Source of the DNA: JALXCG01 sp026991065 [NCBI: Gemmatimonadota bacterium]
GTDB taxonomy: Bacteria > GCA-2686955
Assembly (NCBI GenBank): GCA_026991065.1
Contig: JALXCG010000364.1
Location: 1-6,265 of the forward strand
Length of the DNA stretch: 6,265 bases
Direction of reading: 5' to 3'
The translations under genes and the position numbers were made by a program. Positions 1 through 4,904 of this stretch are shown here, in pieces. Under the pieces are notes generated by a model. It searched no databases and was not told the DNA's origin. It saw nothing but the letters and a program-made list of their open reading frames with translations. Numbering within the stretch: the stretch's first letter is position 1; the number at the start of each line of letters is the position of its first letter.

Positions 1-935
1 CCCAGCCGGCGCACAATCTCTTCGGCATGCGCGGTCAGAATCTCCAGTTCAGCATAGGACTGCTCGGGCGCCACAAAGCGGTAGATCTCCACTTTGTTGA
101 ACTGATGGGTGCGAATCAGACCGCGCTCAGTTGCGCCGTGCGCCCCGGCTTCACGCCGAAAGCAGGGCGTGTAGGCGCAGTAGCAATGGGGCAGCGCATC
201 CTCCTCCAGCATCTCCCCCCGGTGCAGCCCGGTAAGCGGCACCTCCGCGGTGGGAATCAGATAGAGGTCATCATCCGCGCAGCGGTAAACCTGATCCGCG
301 AACTTGGGCAACTGCCCCGAGGCGGTAAGGGTTTCGCTGTTGGCTACGAAAGGTGGCAGAATGAACTCATAGCCGAACTCGCCCACATGCACGTCGATCA
401 TGAACTGCAACAGGGCCCATTCCAGGCGCGCGCCCCAGCCACGAAAGAGACCAAAACGGGAGCCCGCCAGACGCGCACCACGCTCCATATCGAGAAGCCC
501 CAGGCGCGTCGCGATCTGGAGATGGTTCTCACCGGTCGCCGACCGCGGAGCCACGCCCTCCTCCCGTAGAACCGTCCCCTGGCTCAGGTCATTGCCCGGT
601 GTTACGTCCCGATGAGGAAGATTGGGGAGTTCCGCGACGCGGGCTTCGATCGCCGCCGTCACTTCGGCAAGACGCGCTTCCGCCACCGCCAGAGTCTGCC
701 CCAGCGCACGCATCGATTGGATCAGTTCCTGAGCCTCTTCGCCGGCCTTCTTGCGCCGGCCGACCTCGCGCGACACCTCATTCTTGCGTGCCTTGGTCCG
801 CTCAACGCTCTGCAGGAGTTCACGCCTTTCGCGGTCCAGGTCACGAATCTCGCTCAGATCTATGTCGGGTGCGCGTCTCCGCAAGCGCGCTTCAATCTCT
901 TCCGGGTTGGCTCGAATTGCCTTGATGTCCAACAT
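1..935 (-). CDS. serS: Seryl-tRNA synthetase, N-terminal 311 residues (3' end outside window)
   Basis: This class II synthetase charges tRNA-Ser (and tRNA-Sec where present) with serine in the cytoplasm. The frame is open from an ATG at 935 to the left edge with no interruption. Residues 1-105 form the charged, heptad-rich region expected of the N-terminal coiled-coil arm that grips the tRNA long variable arm. The catalytic domain follows. Visible landmarks are GSRFGLFRGWGARLE (158-172), the serine-binding TAE triplet (229-231) and motif 2, FRREAGAHGATERGLIRTHQF (259-279). Motif 3 and roughly the last 110 residues of a usual protein of about 425 lie outside. The start is fixed by the typical N-terminus MLDIKAIRANPE. 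An ATG 7 bases upstream is out of frame. The Shine-Dalgarno is weak. The gene is divergent from the uridylyltransferase across 442 bp. Identification is secure from family motifs. Confidence 0.97.
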   Translation of the reverse strand, partial: MLDIKAIRANPEEIEARLRRRAPDIDLSEIRDLDRERRELLQSVERTKARKNEVSREVGRRKKAGEEAQELIQSMRALGQTLAVAEARLAEVTAAIEARVAELPNLPHRDVTPGNDLSQGTVLREEGVAPRSATGENHLQIATRLGLLDMERGARLAGSRFGLFRGWGARLEWALLQFMIDVHVGEFGYEFILPPFVANSETLTASGQLPKFADQVYRCADDDLYLIPTAEVPLTGLHRGEMLEEDALPHCYCAYTPCFRREAGAHGATERGLIRTHQFNKVEIYRFVAPEQSYAELEILTAHAEEIVRRL

Positions 936-1100
936 GACTCATATCCAGTGGGCAGCGAGAACATGACTTCCAGCGCCGAGCAATGCCCCATTCCGGCACT
1001 GACCGCGAGGCGGGATCGCAACCAGACACCGATCGCCGACCGGCCTCTGCCATCGGCAGGCTACGCGAGGGACAACGGAGATTCAATCTTGGCGCAGAGA

Positions 1101-1121
1101 TGCCCCGATTTCCATGGGGCA
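1101..1121. repeat. Inverted repeat, 6-bp stem
   Basis: TGCCCC at 1101-1106 is perfectly complementary to GGGGCA at 1116-1121 across a 9-base loop. No T-tract follows on either strand, so a terminator is not supported. It lies 14 bases before a larger stem-loop (1136-1175). A 6-bp stem alone can arise by chance in GC-rich DNA. Confidence 0.35.
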
Positions 1122-1135
1122 GTTGAGATGGCTCG

Positions 1136-1175
1136 CGGGCCTGGCATGGGCTTCCGAGCCCCGGACTCAGGCCCG
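1136..1175. repeat. Nested stem-loop (8-bp outer, 5-bp inner stem)
   Basis: The outer arms CGGGCCTG (1136-1143) and CAGGCCCG (1168-1175) pair perfectly over 8 bp, and G1144-T1167 can add a wobble pair. Inside, GGGCT (1148-1152) pairs with AGCCC (1157-1161) around the tetraloop TCCG. On the plus strand the stem is followed by only TTT (1176-1178), which is a poor terminator. It sits about 200 bases upstream of both serS and the uridylyltransferase. It could be part of a structured leader or small RNA, or a transcription barrier between divergent genes. Confidence 0.5.
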
Positions 1176-1181
1176 TTTAGA

Positions 1182-1244
1182 GATCGAGGCGCTGCGTCCG
1201 CGGGACGGCTGGTTGCCTTTCAAGGATGTGGCGACGCAGAGATC
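1182..1244. repeat. Compound inverted repeat, 7-bp stem with inner and outer helices
   Basis: CTGCGTC (1192-1198) is perfectly complementary to GACGCAG (1233-1239). An outer GATC pair (1182-1185 with 1241-1244) could extend the fold across an asymmetric internal loop. An alternative local hairpin CGTCC/GGACG with loop GCG (1195-1199 with 1203-1207) competes with the long-range stem. Together with the two stem-loops just upstream this gives a 145-base structured tract. Each helix alone is unremarkable in GC-rich sequence. Confidence 0.35.
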
Positions 1245-1377
1245 GGAGCAGGGAGGAGTGCGGGGCGACGTGAAGACAATGGGCGACAGGCTCCCAAATT
1301 CGGCTTGATCACCACCGCCGTGAATGAGACAGTGATTGGTCGTCTATCCACCCAACTCTATTCAGGACAAATCGCGC

Positions 1378-2508
1378 ATGAATCGGGAAGAGATCGATCG
1401 CCGGACCGCTGAACTGTTGGATCGCTACGGCTTTGATCATGAAACATTTGCCAAGCTTCGCAATCGGCTTCGGCGGGGCGAACTCTCTCCCGCCTCAAAC
1501 ACGGTCCGCGGTCGCGTGACGCCGCCCAGGGGCGAAGACGTCGTCCTCCTCCCCACGCCCGAAGACGCCGAGTTTGCGCAGGCGATGGAGCAGGGTGTCG
1601 CCGCTCTGCGGAAGGGGCAGATTGCCGCGGCCATTCTGAATGGCGGCATGGCCACGCGTTTCGGCGGAGTCGTCAAGGGCACGGTGGAGGCGGTCGATGG
1701 GAAGAGCTTTCTCGAGCTGAAACTGCTTGAGATGCACCGCCTCGCGAATGCCCTTGGGACCTCGATCCCGACCCTGATCATGAACAGCTTTGCGACCGAT
1801 ACCACCACGCGCACCTTTATTGACGCCTTGCGCGACCGCTCCCCCTCCCTGCCTCAGCCGCACTTCTTCACCCAAGGGATCTCCCTCCGGCTCTGTCCTG
1901 ATGGCTCGATCTTCCGCGATGCCCAAGGCAATCCTTCTCCCTATGCACCCGGACATGGCGATTTCCCCTGGGCGCTGCGGACCTCGGGAGAACTCGATCG
2001 CCTGCGACAGGCCGGGGTGCGCTGGATCACTCTCTCCAATGTCGACAATCTGGGAGCGCGTGTCGATCCCACGGTCATCGGCATGCACATACTCAGTGGC
2101 AAAGCGATCACGGTGGAGGTGGTAAAACGCCATGCCGGAGACACCGGCGGCGCTCCGGCCCGCGTGAATGACCGACTGACGCTCCTCGAGGGATTCCGCT
2201 TCCCGGCCGACTTCGATGCCACCCAGATCCCTGTTTTCAACACCAACACGTTTGTTTTCGACCTTGAGATCCTGGCGGAACCCGCCCCACTGACCTGGTT
2301 CTTCGTGGAGAAAACGGTCGATGGTCGCCCGGCGGTTCAACTCGAACGTTTGATTGGGGAACTGCCCAGTTTTCATCCCGCGCAGTTCCTTGAAGTCCCG
2401 CGCGAGGGGCCACGCGGTCGTTTCTTCCCGATCAAAACACCGGCGGATCTCGAAACCACCCGCGACGCCCTGAAAACCATGCTGGCCGCACCCGTGGTCA
2501 ATCCCTAA
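1378..2508 (+). CDS. UDPGP-family UTP--sugar-1-phosphate uridylyltransferase, probably UTP--glucose-1-phosphate
   Basis: The 376-residue protein resembles the UDPGP family (eukaryotic UGP2 and UDP-GlcNAc pyrophosphorylase type), not bacterial GalU. It should transfer UMP from UTP to a sugar 1-phosphate, releasing pyrophosphate. The glycine-rich nucleotide loop is LNGGMATRFGGVVKG (87-101), a variant of the family's GG-GTR--PKG pattern. GHGDFPWAL (192-200), the SNVDNLGA signature (220-227), FNTNTFVF (287-294), VQLERLIGE (320-328) and PIKTPADLETTRD (351-363) match the family order. Residues 1-80 are a helical N-terminal region. I chose the ATG at 1378, with AGGA 10 bases upstream, over an in-frame TTG at 1336 that would add 14 uncharacteristic residues. 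It is divergent from serS and convergent with trpS. The uridylyltransferase role is likely. Glucose rather than N-acetylglucosamine as substrate is inferred from the NVDNL and NTN motifs and is less sure. Confidence 0.88.
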   Translation: MNREEIDRRTAELLDRYGFDHETFAKLRNRLRRGELSPASNTVRGRVTPPRGEDVVLLPTPEDAEFAQAMEQGVAALRKGQIAAAILNGGMATRFGGVVKGTVEAVDGKSFLELKLLEMHRLANALGTSIPTLIMNSFATDTTTRTFIDALRDRSPSLPQPHFFTQGISLRLCPDGSIFRDAQGNPSPYAPGHGDFPWALRTSGELDRLRQAGVRWITLSNVDNLGARVDPTVIGMHILSGKAITVEVVKRHAGDTGGAPARVNDRLTLLEGFRFPADFDATQIPVFNTNTFVFDLEILAEPAPLTWFFVEKTVDGRPAVQLERLIGELPSFHPAQFLEVPREGPRGRFFPIKTPADLETTRDALKTMLAAPVVNP

Positions 2509-2522
2509 TCCAAAAGACCATT

Positions 2523-2547
2523 CGCCGGGATCAGCGTGCCGCCGGCG
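2523..2547 (-). terminator. Weak terminator-like stem-loop at trpS 3' end
   Basis: Read on the minus strand, CGCCGG (2547-2542, within the last trpS codons) can pair with CCGGCG (2528-2523) around a 13-base loop that contains the TGA stop. A TTTT run (2515-2512) follows 7 bases later. The stem is short, the loop is long and the T-run is offset, so this is only a candidate. It lies in the 22-bp gap between convergent genes, where converging transcription could itself limit read-through. Confidence 0.25.
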
Positions 2548-3544
2548 GGACCAATCCGATCTTGCGATAGACTTTGGAGAGCGTTCGCCGCGCGCGACGG
2601 TAGGCACTTTCGGCGCCTTGTGCAAGAATCCCCTCCAGCACTTTCTTGTCGGCCATTACAGCGTCGTAGCGAGTTTGAATCGGTCGCAGCGCCTCAATGA
2701 TGACCTCGGCCGTCTCCTCCTTGAGGGCTGAATAGAGCCGCCCGGCAAAATGAGCCTCCAGAGCGGGAATCGACTCACCTGAAAGAGCGGAGTGGATGGT
2801 GAGAAGATTGGCGACCCCCGGCTTCTTCTCCGGATCGAACCGAATCTCTTTCTCGGAATCGGTCACGGCGCGGCGCAGTTTCGCCCGCACCACATCGGGT
2901 TTGTCCAGCAACGCGATCAAGCTGTTCAGGTTCTCATCCGACTTGGACATCTTGCTGGAAGGGTCCTGCAGGCTCATGATTCGCGCACCGGTTCCCGGGA
3001 TAAAGGGTTCCGGCATGGTGAACGTCTCGGAGTAGCGCTGGTTGAATCGACCGGCGATGTCCCGGGCCAATTCCAGGTGCTGCTTCTGATCGGCGCCGAC
3101 CGGAACTGCGTTGGCCTGGTAAAGCAGAATGTCGGCGGCCATGAGGATCGGATAGGTAAAGAGCCCCGCATTGATATTGCTTGCATGACGCTGGGACTTG
3201 TCCTTGAACTGAGTCATGCGATTCAATTCACCCATATAGGTGAGGGTGCTGAGAACCCAGGCCAGTTCCGCGTGCTGCGGCACATGGGACTGCATCACAA
3301 TCGTGCTGCGCTCCGGGTCGATCCCACACGCCACATATTGAGCGACGAAGGAGAGACAGCGTCGGCGCAGTTCAGCCGGCACTTGCTGCACGGTGAGGGC
3401 ATGCAGATCCACAACCAGGAAGATGCAGTCATGCGTCTCCTGCATGGCCACCCAGTTCTTGATCGCCCCGAGATAGTTGCCGATACACAGGTGACCGGAA
3501 GGCTGGATGCCGGAAAGCACAACAGGCAATGAACTCTTGGACAC
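2531..3544 (-). CDS. trpS: Tryptophanyl-tRNA synthetase
   Basis: This class I synthetase activates tryptophan with ATP and loads it onto tRNA-Trp in the cytoplasm. At 337 residues it has the normal bacterial TrpRS length. The N-terminal SGIQPSGHLCIGNYLGAI (11-28) contains the HIGH-equivalent CIGN. GELNRMTQFKDKS (105-117), LFTYPILMAADILLY (128-142) and VPVGADQKQHLELARDIA (148-165) are the conserved Rossmann-fold and tryptophan-pocket segments. The KMSKS loop is exact at 198-202 (SSKMSKSDEN). The C-terminal helical anticodon-binding part is complete. The start codon is GTG at 3544, supported by AGGGAG six bases upstream. The gene follows mrfB on the same strand after 148 bp. That gap and a possible promoter within it suggest its own transcription. 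It converges on the uridylyltransferase gene. Nothing is missing. Confidence 0.98.
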   Translation of the reverse strand: MSKSSLPVVLSGIQPSGHLCIGNYLGAIKNWVAMQETHDCIFLVVDLHALTVQQVPAELRRRCLSFVAQYVACGIDPERSTIVMQSHVPQHAELAWVLSTLTYMGELNRMTQFKDKSQRHASNINAGLFTYPILMAADILLYQANAVPVGADQKQHLELARDIAGRFNQRYSETFTMPEPFIPGTGARIMSLQDPSSKMSKSDENLNSLIALLDKPDVVRAKLRRAVTDSEKEIRFDPEKKPGVANLLTIHSALSGESIPALEAHFAGRLYSALKEETAEVIIEALRPIQTRYDAVMADKKVLEGILAQGAESAYRRARRTLSKVYRKIGLVPPAAR

Positions 3545-3550
3545 GAAGAA

Positions 3551-3556
3551 CTCCCT
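3551..3556 (-). promoter_or_regulatory. Shine-Dalgarno site of trpS
   Basis: On the minus strand AGGGAG ends six bases before the GTG at 3544. This strong, well-spaced site supports GTG as the trpS start, and no competing in-frame start lies closer. Confidence 0.75.
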
Positions 3557-3665
3557 ACCGGACGACTAGGTTCCGGCCTCAACAACCCGCGGGCGGAAAA
3601 AGATTGTGGCGAACTGACCCTTGTGGCGTCGACGTCGACCGCGAAGAGTCAGGTGCGGCTCGCGC

Positions 3666-3696
3666 AGTATAGCGGCTCCCCCCACCGGAACATCAA
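3666..3696 (-). promoter_or_regulatory. Candidate sigma-70-type promoter for trpS
   Basis: On the minus strand TATACT (3671-3666) matches the -10 consensus at five of six bases. TTGATG (3696-3691) matches the -35 consensus at four of six but lies 19 bases away, longer than the ideal 17. The -35 overlaps the mrfB stop codon. Transcription starting near 3660 would give trpS a leader of about 115 bases. That leader contains a perfect 12-bp palindrome (GTCGACGTCGAC, 3628-3639) and a T5 run (3601-3597). I saw no terminator-antiterminator pair, T-box core or Trp-rich leader peptide in it. Confidence 0.4.
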
Positions 3697-4904
3697 CCGC
3701 GATCACAGCACCGCGGCGCAGGTCGACTCTGCGCGGCCGCCGCGCGGCGCTCCAGGCGCGCCAGTCGATGACGCAGCGCCGCCTCAGATTCCGGCGGGAA
3801 AAACCCCGCCAACTGCCGCACCCGCGCGCCCCGTTCCAGCGCCCGCCGGATCAAAGCCGCGGCCGCGCCAAATCGGTGGAAGCGGTGCTCCCAGAGAATC
3901 GCCAACCGCTCGTACGGCTCCGGATTGAAACGCTCCAGCCCATCCAACCACGCCAGAAGAGCTTCCTCCTCCGCATCCCAATCCTGCTCTCGCCGCGCCG
4001 CCAGAGCCAAGCCGGAGAAAACTCGCTCGCCATCCGCACCCAACCGTCGCGCGTGATTGAACGCTCGACGCGCAGCAGCCGGATCACGGCGCCGCAGGAG
4101 CGCATGACCCAGTTCCGTCTGCACCGCGCCGCCCCCCAGATACCTGCCGCAGAAAAGCGCCGCGACCAGCGCGGCAAGAGCCGCCAGCGAGACCAGATCA
4201 TCCCGGTTGTGACGCACGATCGCCTCCATCGCGCCACCGACGCCATCTTCCTGATGGTCATTCGCGCGCACCATGCGCAGCCAGGTCTGCGGGATTTCAG
4301 ACCCGGGGATGTCATCCCTCCGGCGGTATCCCAACACCCTTTCCTCCAAGGTGGAAAGGCGACAATCGGCCATCAGCCCCTTCCACAAAGCCCTGGCCGG
4401 GTGGAGAAGGTCCAGATGCGGGGGACGCGGCAGAGCCGGCAGGCGCTGCATCACCGTTCGCGCCTGCAGAAGCGGCAGATCGAAGGTGCGCCCGTTGTAG
4501 GTGACGAGGCTGTTTCCAGCTTCGGAAACCGTGGTGTTGACCCACCGCAGCAGTTCAGTTTCAGCGCCAAACCCGCTCATCAGCCGTTGCTCGACCACCA
4601 GCTTCCGTCCCTCCTCTACCCAGGCGACCCCTACCAGGAACGCAACCGTTCCGGGCCCAACCCCCAATCCTGTGGTCTCGGTATCGAGGAAAAGGGGTCG
4701 CGACCACTCCGCGTCCAGCCCGGTCACGACTCTTGCCCCGGCGGCAAACTCCGCAAAGAAAGCGCGCAACACCCGCAGGCGCGGATCCGCCCCCGCGAAA
4801 TCCAGCACACTACGATATTCGACAACGCTGGGGACTCCGGTTGCCGCCGCGGGGGACGAGGTGCTCCTCGGGACAACCAGGCGAAGCTTGTCCGCGAACT
4901 TCAC
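3693..4904 (-). CDS. mrfB: MrfB/YprB-type DEDDh 3'-5' exonuclease
   Basis: The 403-residue protein has an RNase H-like exonuclease domain followed by helical repeats, the architecture of B. subtilis MrfB (YprB). In that pathway the nuclease trims DNA at mitomycin-type lesions, working with helicase MrfA. Acidic motif I is FLDTETTGLG (72-81; D74, E76). Motif II is VTYNGRTFDLPLL (134-146; D142). The last motif is RHNRDDLVSL (231-240; H232, D236). HLDLLHPARALWK (163-175) and CRLSTLEERVLG (181-192) are typical intervening segments. Residues 255-390 are alanine-, arginine- and leucine-rich paired helices resembling TPRs. There is no signal peptide or membrane segment. The GTG start at 4904 overlaps the helicase stop (GTGA), with AGGGA just upstream, so translation is probably coupled. 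The frame is open for 68 more codons upstream, but these overlap the helicase and look low-complexity. Exonuclease family is well supported. The repair role is inferred from family and neighbour. Confidence 0.9.
   Translation of the reverse strand: MKFADKLRLVVPRSTSSPAAATGVPSVVEYRSVLDFAGADPRLRVLRAFFAEFAAGARVVTGLDAEWSRPLFLDTETTGLGVGPGTVAFLVGVAWVEEGRKLVVEQRLMSGFGAETELLRWVNTTVSEAGNSLVTYNGRTFDLPLLQARTVMQRLPALPRPPHLDLLHPARALWKGLMADCRLSTLEERVLGYRRRDDIPGSEIPQTWLRMVRANDHQEDGVGGAMEAIVRHNRDDLVSLAALAALVAALFCGRYLGGGAVQTELGHALLRRRDPAAARRAFNHARRLGADGERVFSGLALAARREQDWDAEEEALLAWLDGLERFNPEPYERLAILWEHRFHRFGAAAALIRRALERGARVRQLAGFFPPESEAALRHRLARLERRAAAAQSRPAPRCCDRG

Larger units (their letters stand above)
936..1377. 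other. Divergent intergenic region, no convincing gene
   Basis: This 442-bp stretch separates the divergent serS (minus) and uridylyltransferase (plus) starts and must hold both promoters if each gene has its own. I found no tRNA, no T-box core on the serS side, and no pair of consensus -35/-10 boxes on either strand. Open frames crossing it lack a ribosome site and give protein sequences I do not recognise. Its middle part, about 1100-1245, is rich in GC inverted repeats, listed separately. It could be a long regulatory leader, a structured RNA or decayed coding sequence. The sequence alone does not decide. Confidence 0.6.

Noticed and set aside
27-569. 180-codon plus-strand open frame over serS
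   Set aside because: The minus strand reads a complete SerRS N-terminal half with TAE and motif 2. The plus-strand frame is its shadow.
936-1020. T-box or tRNA-like regulatory element upstream of serS
   Set aside because: Neither the T-box core nor a specifier stem pattern is present on the minus strand, and no tRNA T-loop sequence was found.
1114-1308. 64-codon plus-strand open frame in the intergenic region
   Set aside because: It has no Shine-Dalgarno, no recognisable sequence and only moderate GC bias at third positions, and its ATG lies in the arm of an inverted repeat.
1336-1364. Possible promoter TTGGTC, 17-base spacer, TATTCA before the uridylyltransferase
   Set aside because: Each box matches consensus at only three of six bases, and transcription from it would start after the ribosome site, making the transcript nearly leaderless.
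1336-1377. Upstream TTG start adding 14 residues to the uridylyltransferase
   Set aside because: The extra residues are not typical of the family, and the ATG at 1378 has an AGGA site 10 bases before it.
1495-2625. 376-codon minus-strand open frame antisense to the uridylyltransferase
   Set aside because: It has low-complexity G, R and E content and no family motif, and it overlaps the trpS 3' end. The plus strand encodes a coherent UDPGP protein over the same bases.
3479-3490. CIGN in place of HIGH in trpS as a possible inactivating change
   Set aside because: Bacterial TrpRS commonly has TIGN here, and the first position is variable. KMSKS and the other conserved segments are intact, so the enzyme should be active.
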